A stretch of DNA of 64,000 bases from an uncultured Cuneatibacter sp. Its GTDB lineage: Bacteria > Bacillota > Clostridia > Lachnospirales > Lachnospiraceae. Location: positions 1 to 64,000 of the forward strand of contig CAKQHB010000004.1 in the NCBI GenBank assembly GCA_934234215.1, written 5' to 3'. Made by a program: the position numbers and the translations under genes. Shown here piece by piece: positions 52,997 through 61,548 of the stretch (position 1 is its first letter; each line of letters begins with the position of its first letter). A model generated the notes under the pieces. It was not told the origin of the DNA, did not search any database, and worked only from the letters and a program-made list of their open reading frames with translations.

Positions 52997-53347
52997 CTAT
53001 TTCATGAATTTGTCGATAGCGTCATTCAACGCAATGATTGCTTCCTCATCCCCCTCTTCCACTGCATCCACAATGCAATGACTGATGTGGTTCTTCAGAA
53101 CAAGTTTTCCTGTATTGTTAATCGCAGAGCGCACCGATGCCAGCTGGATCAGCACTTCGCTGCAATCTGCATCCCGCTCCACCATATTTCGAATCGACTC
53201 CAGATGCCCGATCGCACGGGCGAGGCGGTTCATGACTGCCCGTTTTTCCTCCACGCTGTGAACATGTTTATGTGTATGCGTTTCTCCATCTGTATGTATA
53301 TGCTCGTGTTCGTAGACTGTTCCGTCCGGTGCAATATGTGTATGCAT
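52997..53347 (-). CDS. CsoR/FrmR-family repressor with His-rich N-terminus
   Basis: A 116-residue helical metal- or aldehyde-sensing repressor (DUF156). The family signature is VMNRLARAIGHLESIRNM; the sensing Cys lies in ADCSEVL and the HxxxC pair in NHISHCIVD. Unusual: residues 1-35 hold about ten His (MHTHIAPDG, EHEHIHTDGETHTHKHVH), suggesting nickel, cobalt, zinc or copper buffering. GGAGG is eight bases before the ATG at 53347. The start lies 15 bases after the DMT transporter stop codon. Confidence 0.88.
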   Translation of the reverse strand: MHTHIAPDGTVYEHEHIHTDGETHTHKHVHSVEEKRAVMNRLARAIGHLESIRNMVERDADCSEVLIQLASVRSAINNTGKLVLKNHISHCIVDAVEEGDEEAIIALNDAIDKFMK

Positions 53348-53362
53348 CTTTTTCGCCTCCAC

Positions 53363-54265
53363 TCATTTTTTACGTTCCGGCAGCTGCACGAGAATGACTG
53401 CCAGAAACATCAATCCGCAGCCCATCAGTTCCCGCGCTGTCAATACCTGATGGAGCAGCACCCATCCGGCAAGCACCGAAAACACCGATTCTAAGCTCAT
53501 CAAAAGAGAGGCTGCCGTAGGGTTCATCCCCTTTTGTCCAACAATCTGCAGGGTATATCCAACACCGCTGGATAAGACACCGGCATACACAATCGGAAGC
53601 CATGCTGCCTTCAGATTTTCAAGTGTCGGCGTCTCCACTGCAAACATACAGATGCCCGACAATACTGCACACACCAAAAACTGAATACAGGACATGCTAA
53701 CTCCATCTGCTTTTTTCCCAAAGTGATCGATCGTCAAAATATGCACTGCAAACATCATTGCACTGCAAAATACCAGGCCATCGCCCCGTCCGATTGTAAA
53801 GCTGCCTGCCTTCATACACAGAAAGTAAAGTCCTGTCAATGCCAGTGCAACACAGATCCATGTCTTTGTTTGTACCTTCTTTTTCAGAAAGATTCCGAAT
53901 ACCGGAACAAGAATGATATAAAATGTTGTAATAAATCCGGCGATTCCCACGGAGGTATCCATCAATCCGATCTGCTGCAGGTTGCTGGCAGCAAACAAAG
54001 CCACGCCACACCACAGACCACCGATCCATTCTCTCTTTGTAAGAATCGGTGTAACTTGCTGCTCAGGCGCCCCGTGACCGGTTCCCCATAATTTTCGTAA
54101 AATCAAAAATAGTACTAAAAAGAAAAACGCCAGCACAGATCTGCTGCAGCTGAACGTAAACGGTCCTACATGATCCATCCCCACGCTCTGCGCAACGAAC
54201 GCTACGCCCCAGATAAACGCCGCCAGAAACAGCAGCATTGAATTTCGTATCTGTTGTACTTTCAT
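53363..54265 (-). CDS. DMT-superfamily (EamA) transporter
   Basis: A 300-residue, ten-segment protein with two EamA repeats (AAFIWGVAFVAQSVGMDHVG and LLMSLESVFSVLAGWVLLHQ). Exports or imports small metabolites; substrate unknown. GAGGAG precedes the ATG. The downstream CsoR-like repressor is probably in the same transcript and may control it. Confidence 0.88.
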   Translation of the reverse strand: MKVQQIRNSMLLFLAAFIWGVAFVAQSVGMDHVGPFTFSCSRSVLAFFFLVLFLILRKLWGTGHGAPEQQVTPILTKREWIGGLWCGVALFAASNLQQIGLMDTSVGIAGFITTFYIILVPVFGIFLKKKVQTKTWICVALALTGLYFLCMKAGSFTIGRGDGLVFCSAMMFAVHILTIDHFGKKADGVSMSCIQFLVCAVLSGICMFAVETPTLENLKAAWLPIVYAGVLSSGVGYTLQIVGQKGMNPTAASLLMSLESVFSVLAGWVLLHQVLTARELMGCGLMFLAVILVQLPERKK

Positions 54266-54358
54266 AAAGCTCCTCTTCTATGGAACGCGGATATCTGTGT
54301 TCCGCCTTCCAATTTGCATCCTGATAATGAAGCATCACCATCCATCATAACAAACAAA

Positions 54359-54388
54359 CCGGCTAAAGGGAAGCCCCTTTAGCCGGTA
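54359..54388 (-). terminator. Terminator of the orphan binding-protein gene
   Basis: CCGGCTAAAGGG pairs with CCCTTTAGCCGG; the minus strand continues TTTGTTTGTT. Confidence 0.85.
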
Positions 54389-54444
54389 AGCATCATAAAG
54401 AAATTAGTTGTTTATTTTCTTAACCATTAATGAGCTTGTATGGA

Positions 54445-55824
54445 TTAGTTACCACCCATGATCTCGTTTGCTCTGGTAAACAGCTCTTCTGCTGCTTCTG
54501 CTGCGGTGATGCCGCCACCTGCAAACAGAGCCTTCTCGCCCAACTCCTGGATAACGGTATTGACAACCTCAGAAGAAGAATTCGGCAACGGTCCAAAGAT
54601 CGGTGAGCAGTTATCTGCTACTACATCGTTCAGGTATGTAACGATATCTTCACCAATAACATCCTGCATAGCTGCAGCTACATCGGAGTTAGCCGGAACA
54701 CCACGCTCTGCTGCTAACAGCTTGTTGCCTTCCAGATCGTTGATCAGGTAGTTCAGAACTGCAACTGCTGCATCCGGATCTTCTGCATCTGTTGTGACTG
54801 CGAAGAACTGAGAAGGCTTCTCATAGTTCGATGCCTTCGGATCATCAGAGGGCCATGTGGTCATAGCCAGCTCTACATCCTCGCCAGCTGCATTCGCAAA
54901 TGCAATATACTGATTCGAGAAACAATCGTTATTCCAAGCCTGAGTATTCGGGCTGGTAGAGTAAACCAGAGGGTTCTGCTCTACAGAACTGGTATCAACG
55001 TCAGCATATGTGGTGGTATCCATCAGCCAGCCTTCCGCTGCACCGTCGATCAGGTACTGATAGTAATCTTCCATTACAGAAGCATCCTCATAGGACAGAG
55101 AATTGTCACCCCAGAAAGAGGTATAGCCCTTCGAACGGATCCAGTAAGTCAGAGGGTTCTCAGAGTTACCATAACCATACTGAGTACGAACACCGCTCTT
55201 CTCATAGATCTCTTTGCCGATCTCACGGAACTGCTCCATGGTCATGTTATCGGGAATTTCGATTCCCAAAGAATCCGTTAAAGTCTTGTTGTAGACCATA
55301 GCCGGAGCATTTACACCAGCACACAGTGCGTATAAGCCATCTCCAACCTTACCAGTTGTCAGAATGTTGTCGGAAATCTTGGAGATATCCAGAGCGCCAC
55401 TCTCCACATAAGGAGTCAGGTCTAACAGATCATCGGACTCAACAAACTGAGAGATATATGCGTAGTCCTGCTGGATCAGGTCAGGTAACTCACCGCCTGC
55501 ACCCTGTGTAGCCAGTACGGTCCAGTAATCGGACCACTGATATGCCATACCATTAACTGTTACGTTCGGATGCTGCTCATGGTAGTAATCCAGAGCTGCG
55601 GTAGTGTTCTCAGTTCTTACCTGATTGCCCCACCATGCGAAGTCCATTGTAACCTCTTCACCATCGCTGCTGTTGTCTTCGCCCTTGGACTCAGCTTCGG
55701 TTTCTGCTTTTGTGTCACCGCCAGCAGCCTGTGTATCCTTGCTGTCGGTACCACCGTTGTTTCCGCATGCTGCCAGTGATACAACCATCATACCGGCAAG
55801 CAGGCTTGCTACTAATTTTTTCAT
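54445..55824 (-). CDS. Orphan sugar-binding lipoprotein (SBP family 1)
   Basis: A 459-residue lipoprotein: KKLVASLLAGMMVVSLAAC signal with lipobox Cys at residue 20, an acidic linker (~21-55), and a binding fold opening MDFAWWGNQVRTENTTAALD. Clearly paralogous to the protein at 47595 (parallel phrases WWG..., QWSDYWT, PLVYSTSPNTQAW). No permease or ATPase lies alongside; it may feed the neighbouring CUT1 permeases or a remote system. Confidence 0.9.
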   Translation of the reverse strand: MKKLVASLLAGMMVVSLAACGNNGGTDSKDTQAAGGDTKAETEAESKGEDNSSDGEEVTMDFAWWGNQVRTENTTAALDYYHEQHPNVTVNGMAYQWSDYWTVLATQGAGGELPDLIQQDYAYISQFVESDDLLDLTPYVESGALDISKISDNILTTGKVGDGLYALCAGVNAPAMVYNKTLTDSLGIEIPDNMTMEQFREIGKEIYEKSGVRTQYGYGNSENPLTYWIRSKGYTSFWGDNSLSYEDASVMEDYYQYLIDGAAEGWLMDTTTYADVDTSSVEQNPLVYSTSPNTQAWNNDCFSNQYIAFANAAGEDVELAMTTWPSDDPKASNYEKPSQFFAVTTDAEDPDAAVAVLNYLINDLEGNKLLAAERGVPANSDVAAAMQDVIGEDIVTYLNDVVADNCSPIFGPLPNSSSEVVNTVIQELGEKALFAGGGITAAEAAEELFTRANEIMGGN

Positions 55825-55877
55825 TGTAAATCCTCCCTTGCACATTCTCATGTGCTTTCATGTTTTAAACTGGTTTT

Positions 55878-55906
55878 AGTATAGCAAAATGGAAAGGTAC
55901 TGTCCA
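55878..55906 (-). promoter_or_regulatory. Promoter of the orphan binding-protein gene
   Basis: TGGACA and TATACT are 17 bases apart on the minus strand. The rest of the 350-base spacer (55825-56174) is T-rich on the plus strand and empty apart from a weak -10-like TATACT before degV. Confidence 0.75.
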
Positions 55907-56174
55907 GCGCTTTTATCGTTTTCGTTGTTTTCACAATATATCCTTTTTGTGGATTGTACAATCTGCACATATTTCTTGGCTGATAAGCTTTTTCTCACTT
56001 TGTTTTCTTGTGTAAAAAGCCAATTCTATTTTTTCAAAACTGACTTTTTATCCAAACCACATTCTCCTCTTTCTTCTCTCCGCTTTTTATGATATACTGA
56101 TATAAGTTGTTTACTACACCGCATTCAAATCTGAATGCTGATTTCTGAAAGATATCGAGGAGTTTAATTAATTT

Positions 56175-57050
56175 ATGAAGTCCGTTTCGATCATAACCGA
56201 CAGCAACAGTGGCATCACCCAGGCAGAAGCTGCCCAGATGGGGATTCGCGTCCTGCCGATGCCTTTCCTGATTGATGGAGAGACCTACTATGAAGATATT
56301 ACACTGACCCAGCAGGATTTCTACGAGATGTTGAAGAATGATCATGACATCTCCACATCCCAGCCCGCCATCCCTGATGTGTGTAACCTTTGGGAGGCCG
56401 CTCTGAAAGAGTCCGAGTCGGTTGTTTACATTCCGATGTCCAGCGGACTGTCCGGTTCCTGTCAGACTGCGATGGCTCTGGCACAGGATTACGATGGCAA
56501 GGTTCAGGTCGTAGACAATCAGCGTATTTCTGTGACGATGCGCCGTTCCGTTGAAGATGCGCTGGCGCTTGCAGCCAAAGGCTACACCGCCGTTCAGATC
56601 AAAGAGATCCTGGAGCGGGATAAATTAGAATCCTCGATTTACATTACATTGAGCACTCTTTCCTATCTGAAAAAAGGTGGACGTCTGACTCCTGCTGCTG
56701 CCGCGCTTGGCACCGCACTGCGTCTCAAGCCTGTCCTGCAGATTCAGGGTGCCAGACTGGATACCTTCTCCATTGCCCGCACGATCAGACAGGGCGAGGA
56801 AAAAATGCTTGCCGCAATCGAAGCCGATGTAAAGAAGCGCTTCGGCGGCATGGAAAACATCGCAAACTTATCTTTTGATCTAGCCTGTACGGACAATCGC
56901 GAATCCGTTCTTGCTCTGGCAGAGCGCGTCAAGGAGCGCTTTGGTGTGACAGATGTCCACATCGATCCGCTTTCTCTGAGTGTTTCCTGCCACATCGGAC
57001 CTGGAGCTTCCGCGATTACCGTCACCAGAAAAATACCTGAGGCGCAGTGA
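56175..57050 (+). CDS. DegV family protein
   Basis: A 291-residue fatty-acid-binding protein. The N-terminal domain SIITDSNSGITQAEA and PMPFLIDGETY, and the Ser-containing loop DISTSQPAIPDV, fit the lipid-carrier (FakB-type) family. Such proteins present fatty acids to FakA kinase, but no fakA is nearby. GAGGAG lies 12 bases before the ATG. Confidence 0.93.
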   Translation: MKSVSIITDSNSGITQAEAAQMGIRVLPMPFLIDGETYYEDITLTQQDFYEMLKNDHDISTSQPAIPDVCNLWEAALKESESVVYIPMSSGLSGSCQTAMALAQDYDGKVQVVDNQRISVTMRRSVEDALALAAKGYTAVQIKEILERDKLESSIYITLSTLSYLKKGGRLTPAAAALGTALRLKPVLQIQGARLDTFSIARTIRQGEEKMLAAIEADVKKRFGGMENIANLSFDLACTDNRESVLALAERVKERFGVTDVHIDPLSLSVSCHIGPGASAITVTRKIPEAQ

Positions 57051-57074
57051 GCAGAGCCTTCTTCTGCTTGCCAG

Positions 57075-57110
57075 CATGTCTGTCCCGGAGCGTTACAGAC
57101 ATGTCTTTTC
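57075..57110 (+). terminator. Terminator after degV
   Basis: CATGTCTGT pairs with ACAGACATG, followed by TCTTTTC. Confidence 0.8.
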
Positions 57111-57149
57111 GAACATCGTGTTCCGCCTGCGCTCCGGATTGGAGATTTT

Positions 57150-57521
57150 ATGAACGTAACAGAAGCTGCTGAAAACTATCTGGAAGCCATTCTGATGCTT
57201 TCTGAGAACAAGTCTGAGATCCATGCTGCAGACATCTGCGCTCATCTCGGTTTTTCCAGACCGACAGTATCAGTTATGCTCAAGACCCTTCGTCAGAACG
57301 GGTATGTCACTGTAGATGAATTGAACCACGTTCGTCTGACGGAGACCGGCACCGCCATTGCGATGCATGTCTACGAGCGTCATAAGATCCTGTCAGCGCT
57401 GTTCATTTCTCTGGGCGTTGCTCCTACGACCGCCTACGAGGATGCCTGCAAGGTCGAGCACGACATCAGCGACGAAACCTTTTCCTGCATTAAGGAATTT
57501 TATGAGGAAAATCTAAAGTGA
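57150..57521 (+). CDS. DtxR/MntR-family regulator, short form
   Basis: A 123-residue metalloregulator: winged helix (ICAHLGFSRPTVSVMLKTLRQNGYV) and the metal-binding helix pattern (HVYERHKILSALF, then KVEHDISDETF). It lacks the SH3-like third domain of DtxR, as MntR does. Expected to sense Mn or Fe; no metal transporter is next to it. GGAG precedes the ATG. Confidence 0.88.
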   Translation: MNVTEAAENYLEAILMLSENKSEIHAADICAHLGFSRPTVSVMLKTLRQNGYVTVDELNHVRLTETGTAIAMHVYERHKILSALFISLGVAPTTAYEDACKVEHDISDETFSCIKEFYEENLK

Positions 57522-57531
57522 TTTTGATCCA

Positions 57532-57560
57532 AATGCAATGCCATTTCCTGTAAAGCAAAA
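57532..57560 (+). repeat. Fragment of the dispersed repeat tail
   Basis: ATGCAATGCCATTTCCTGTAAAGCAA recalls the final stem of copies B and C. Short, so only a tentative member. Confidence 0.35.
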
Positions 57561-57600
57561 AAAGACCGGAACCATAAAAAATTAGGTTCTGGTCTTTTTC
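57558..57600. terminator. Bidirectional terminator
   Basis: AAAAAGACCgGAACC pairs with GGTTCtGGTCTTTTT, with T runs on both strands, ending the DtxR-like and GGDEF transcripts. Confidence 0.9.
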
Positions 57601-57601
57601 T

Positions 57602-59137
57602 TTATCGAATCTCTGTTCCTTTGTTCCTATTCAATCTCGTCTTGCGGCTCCGTTTCTCCTGATACATCCTTTCATCTGCCCGCTGCGCCAGATCCGCATA
57701 AGAAATCCCGGCGCTCCACCGGGCGAGTCCCATAGAAAACCGCACTAGAACCTTCGGGGTATTTTCCTCCAATAAATATTCCTGATCCCGCAGCGTCCGG
57801 ATCTGACGGACTGCCGCTTCGATCTTTGCATAACTCTCCTGCCCATAGAAAAAGACTGCAAATTCATCACCACTCAGATGGCTGAGAATCCTGCCGTCTC
57901 CGCTGATGCTTCGCAAAATCTCCGCGATTGTCTGCAGATAGCGATCTCCCGTTTCATGTCCGTATGTATCGTTGACCCATTTCAGATCGTCCGCATCCAG
58001 CATAAGCAATGCCGCTTCCCGTAACGTCTCCGGATTTTCAAACTGCTTTTGCACCTGCATCTGAAAACCGCGTCTGCTCCGCAGTTTTGTCAGATCATCC
58101 TCCAGCAATTCCTGTTGCAGCCGCTGCTTCTGCAGCGTATCCTCCGTTTTATCGATCAGGATTCCAAACACGCTCCGATCCCGAGGGACTGTCTCAATCT
58201 TCAGCCAGCGCGGTGTCTCGCCCTCGCATCGATACAGTCCCGGTTCACTGTCCGATGTATGTCGGCGCAGTTCTGTCATAAAGTGCTCCATGCGCCTGTA
58301 ATCTGCGAATAATTCTTTCGCCTGCTCCGGTGAGAGATTCAGCAGCTCCGCCACACGGCTCGTCGCCTGCACGCGATCCATCCCTGCCCGATATTCATAA
58401 ATACCGATTGGCACTTCCGCCGCATCCAGCGCCGCTGACAGCTTGTCCGTCGTCGCCAGGATTGCATCCACCATCGCGTTGATATAACCGCTCAATTCCG
58501 CAAATTCCGGTGTATTATTCACTTCCACTCGCTGATCCAGCTTTCCGTCTGCGATCCGCTGCAGCTTCGCATTGATCTCATCGATGGATGACAGGATGTG
58601 GCGATCCAAATACCGCTGCACCGCCCAAACAACACCAATCCCCACAAGCACCGCATACAATGCAATGCTCCAGATGCTGTCATTTGCCCGCACTACCACA
58701 AGCCGCATCTGAAACATACGCACAAAGATCAGATTATCCAGTTCTTCTAAAACACAAAAATAAATCTTCCCATCACTCTTCGTATAAAACCCAGAGCCGT
58801 TCTTTGCCAGACCCTTCTCCACACCCAGCTCTCGCAGCGTCCTTCCGGTAAGCGCCGTATCAGTTGTCCCGATCACCTGCTGCGTCTGCGGATCCGCGCC
58901 AATCAGGATCGTCCCTTCTGTCACTGCGCACTGGGAAAACACCTCTTCCACTCGTTCGATGCGGTCTACGGTCGCGTCCTCCTCGATCAGGCGCTGCACC
59001 TGTCGGAAAACAATTTCCGACTCATCCACAATGCTCTGCTGCGTCAGAATCACCTGTACCACATAATTTATCAACAAAAACAACAGAACCATTCCGGAAA
59101 TCAGAAAAACCAGCAGGTTCCTAATCTTCTTTTTCAT
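57602..59137 (-). CDS. Membrane diguanylate cyclase (sensor-HAMP-PAS-GGDEF)
   Basis: A 511-residue protein. TM1 ~7-29, extracytoplasmic sensor (~30-155), TM2 (~157-175), HAMP (~176-225), a PAS-like domain (~235-330) and GGDEF (~345-500). The active-site motif is SGDEF (422-426), a variant usually still active, after LDADDLKWVNDTYGHETGD. Synthesises c-di-GMP. No EAL or PilZ gene is visible. Overlaps the upstream HD gene by 17 bases, indicating coupling. Confidence 0.9.
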   Translation of the reverse strand: MKKKIRNLLVFLISGMVLLFLLINYVVQVILTQQSIVDESEIVFRQVQRLIEEDATVDRIERVEEVFSQCAVTEGTILIGADPQTQQVIGTTDTALTGRTLRELGVEKGLAKNGSGFYTKSDGKIYFCVLEELDNLIFVRMFQMRLVVVRANDSIWSIALYAVLVGIGVVWAVQRYLDRHILSSIDEINAKLQRIADGKLDQRVEVNNTPEFAELSGYINAMVDAILATTDKLSAALDAAEVPIGIYEYRAGMDRVQATSRVAELLNLSPEQAKELFADYRRMEHFMTELRRHTSDSEPGLYRCEGETPRWLKIETVPRDRSVFGILIDKTEDTLQKQRLQQELLEDDLTKLRSRRGFQMQVQKQFENPETLREAALLMLDADDLKWVNDTYGHETGDRYLQTIAEILRSISGDGRILSHLSGDEFAVFFYGQESYAKIEAAVRQIRTLRDQEYLLEENTPKVLVRFSMGLARWSAGISYADLAQRADERMYQEKRSRKTRLNRNKGTEIR

Positions 59138-59573
59138 CCTTATTCGCCTCCATCAGGCAGGCTCTGGCTTTTTCGTATCGTTTTGCCAGGCTTTTACTGC
59201 GTTCATCAATCTCCTGCAGGCGGCTCATATCACTGTTATGCTCCAGATCCGCCAGCTTTACAATTCGAGCTAACGGATTACTCTTTACCCGTTTGATATA
59301 TTCCTGATAGGGGACACCATGCTCTTTTGTCAGCACCTCCACCGCCTCTACGACATCTTCCGGAAATCCCATCTCGCGCAGCTGCGCCAGCGTAATATCC
59401 GTATCCTCCACCACATCATGCAAAAGTGCGATGCAGGTCGTCGTCTCATCTGTCATCTGTTCCGCCAGATGATAGGGATGGTATACATAAGGAGTCCCAC
59501 TGTGGTCCACCTGATCCTTGTGTGCTTCAAACGAAACCTTGAGTGCCAATCTTGTCAACGATGTATAAATCAT
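59121..59573 (-). CDS. Small HD-domain protein, MESH1/SpoT-hydrolase-like
   Basis: A 150-residue single HD domain resembling small alarmone hydrolases: YVYHPYHLAEQM, CIALLHDVVEDTDIT and VKLADLEHN are the three metal-site motifs of (p)ppGpp hydrolases. No synthetase domain is present. GGGGAGGG precedes the ATG. Substrate inferred from family only. Confidence 0.85.
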   Translation of the reverse strand: MIYTSLTRLALKVSFEAHKDQVDHSGTPYVYHPYHLAEQMTDETTTCIALLHDVVEDTDITLAQLREMGFPEDVVEAVEVLTKEHGVPYQEYIKRVKSNPLARIVKLADLEHNSDMSRLQEIDERSKSLAKRYEKARACLMEANKDEKED

Positions 59574-59645
59574 TTGACCCTCCCCATTGGTATATAAAGA
59601 TTCCTATTTATTATAACCGCCTTCCATGTGGTTGTCACGGTTTTC

Positions 59646-59674
59646 TTGACATTCCACGGGCAAACCGATACAAT
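59646..59674 (+). promoter_or_regulatory. Promoter of the kinase/regulator pair
   Basis: Perfect TTGACA, a 17-base spacer and TACAAT, 47 bases before the kinase start. Confidence 0.88.
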
Positions 59675-59720
59675 CGCCTTAGCCTTATCTGGAATCTCAA
59701 CGTATAAGAAAGGTTCAATC

Positions 59721-60812
59721 ATGAAATTACAAAAACGAGTCACGTTACTTGGCACCCTGCTGATCGCCACTGCCCTCGTCTCGCTGTTTTTCTTTGGCGC
59801 ATGGCTGCTTGTTTCCTATGCAAAAGTACCAGAGCATCAGCTCTCGCTGACAAAGTTTATCCTGATCTATCTGATCGGAAGTCTGTTTGTCGTCGTTCTT
59901 TTGCTTCTCGTAAATCACTGGATCATCAAACGGATCACCCTTCGCGTCCTCGCGCCGGTCGAGCAGCTCGTAGAAAGCGCCCGACATATCCAGAACGGAG
60001 ATTACTCCTTTCCGATCTCAATGCCGGAACAGCAGGATCTCATTCCGATCTTCACTGCTTTTTCCGATATGCAGCAGCAGCTCTCTGCCGAGCAACAGAA
60101 AAAAGCGGAGGAAGAACGGGCACGCGCTGCGCTCATCGCAGGGATTTCTCATGATCTGCGCACGCCGCTGACCGCGATCAAAGGGTATCTGAAAGGTCTG
60201 CAAGATGGTGTTGCCAATACTCCCGAAAAACAGAGCCGCTATCTGTCCATCGCTTATCGCCGCACCTGTGAGATGGAATCGCTGCTGCACCGTCTATTGT
60301 TCTACTCCCGTCTCGGCAGCCGAAATCTCTCTCTAAATATACAGACTGTCGATCTGGAGGATTTGGTTCAGATTTTTTTTGCGGATCGCACCGCAGACTG
60401 GGATCCGGAATCCGTACAGGTTTCCGTGGAGACGGACGGCGGTACTTTTTTGTCTGATCTCGACTCCGAGCAGATCACGCGCATACTGAACAATCTGACG
60501 GACAACGCGCTGAAATATGCACCCGGTCATCCTCTCCTTCTGCAGCTGCGGCTTCTCTGTCTGTCCGATGGACTGCATCTTGTTTTTTCAGACAATGGTC
60601 CCGGTGTCCCGACAGATGCGCTCCCCCATATATTTGAAGAATTTTGGCGTGCCGATCCATCCCGCAGTACCAGACACACAGATGGCAATGGTCTCGGACT
60701 GTTCATTGTCCGCTATCTGACTGAGGCGATGCACGGATCCATCACCGCCCGCAACGACAATGGTCTGACGCTGGAGCTGGTCTTTCCGCCATCTTCCAGT
60801 CTGATCTTATAA
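59721..60812 (+). CDS. Intramembrane-sensing histidine kinase
   Basis: A 363-residue kinase with two membrane segments (~8-32 and ~45-66) joined by a loop of only about 12 residues, the hallmark of kinases that sense within the membrane or through a partner transporter. HAMP (~67-122), HisKA with His144 (GISHDLRTPLTAIKGYL), then N box NLTDNALKYA, DNGPGVP and GNGLGLFIV. The ATG at 59721 has AAAGG upstream. Followed by its regulator. Confidence 0.92.
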   Translation: MKLQKRVTLLGTLLIATALVSLFFFGAWLLVSYAKVPEHQLSLTKFILIYLIGSLFVVVLLLLVNHWIIKRITLRVLAPVEQLVESARHIQNGDYSFPISMPEQQDLIPIFTAFSDMQQQLSAEQQKKAEEERARAALIAGISHDLRTPLTAIKGYLKGLQDGVANTPEKQSRYLSIAYRRTCEMESLLHRLLFYSRLGSRNLSLNIQTVDLEDLVQIFFADRTADWDPESVQVSVETDGGTFLSDLDSEQITRILNNLTDNALKYAPGHPLLLQLRLLCLSDGLHLVFSDNGPGVPTDALPHIFEEFWRADPSRSTRHTDGNGLGLFIVRYLTEAMHGSITARNDNGLTLELVFPPSSSLIL

Positions 60813-60840
60813 TTTTATTTTGGAAACGGAGGCTTATCTT

Positions 60841-61548
60841 ATGCACATTCCGCCCCATATTTTAATTTTGGAAGACGATGAAGAAATCGCTATGTTGGAA
60901 CAGGATTATCTCGAAAACGCCGGATATACTTCCGATGTCATCAGCGACGGCACCCTCGCCGTGGGTGCAATCCTGTCCGGTCGCTACGATCTGATCCTGT
61001 TAGATGTCATGCTGCCCGGTCAAAATGGCTATGACATCTGCCTCGACGTCCGTTCCCGCACCAATCTGCCGATCCTGATGGTCACCGCACTGGACGACTC
61101 CACCGATAAGATCCGCGGACTGGGCCTGGGCGCCAATGATTATATTGCGAAGCCCTTTGACCCGGCAGAGCTGGTCGCCAGAGTCCGCTCTCAACTGGCG
61201 CAGTACGAGCGTCTGACTGAAAACGGACAGAGTGAACCGGAGCTGCTCGTGCAGGATCTCCGCATTTTGCCCCACACCTGGAAAGTATATAAAAAAGGTC
61301 AGGAGCTGCACCTCCCCAATCGGGAATTTGAGCTTCTGACCTTCCTTGCCTCCCATCCGGATCAGGTCTTCTCAAAGGAGACTCTGTTCGAACAGATCTG
61401 GGGCTATGAATATACCGGCGACACCGCCACTGTTATGGTGCACATCGGACGTATCCGGGAAAAAATCGAGGACAATCCCGGCATGCCGACTCACATCGAA
61501 ACCGTGCGCGGTGCCGGTTATCGCTTCAATAGCATTCCAAAAACCTGA
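60841..61548 (+). CDS. OmpR-family response regulator
   Basis: A 235-residue partner of the preceding kinase: receiver domain with EDD at 11-13, Asp55 in LLDVMLPGQNG, Lys in YIAKPFD, and a winged-helix output domain ending VRGAGYRFNS. GGAGG is eight bases before the ATG at 60841. Its 3' end overlaps that of the convergent permease gene by 31 bases. Confidence 0.92.
   Translation: MHIPPHILILEDDEEIAMLEQDYLENAGYTSDVISDGTLAVGAILSGRYDLILLDVMLPGQNGYDICLDVRSRTNLPILMVTALDDSTDKIRGLGLGANDYIAKPFDPAELVARVRSQLAQYERLTENGQSEPELLVQDLRILPHTWKVYKKGQELHLPNREFELLTFLASHPDQVFSKETLFEQIWGYEYTGDTATVMVHIGRIREKIEDNPGMPTHIETVRGAGYRFNSIPKT

Noticed and set aside
52753..53007. 84-codon plus-strand frame after the small membrane protein
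   Set aside because: Runs through the transcription terminator and lacks a ribosome-binding site.
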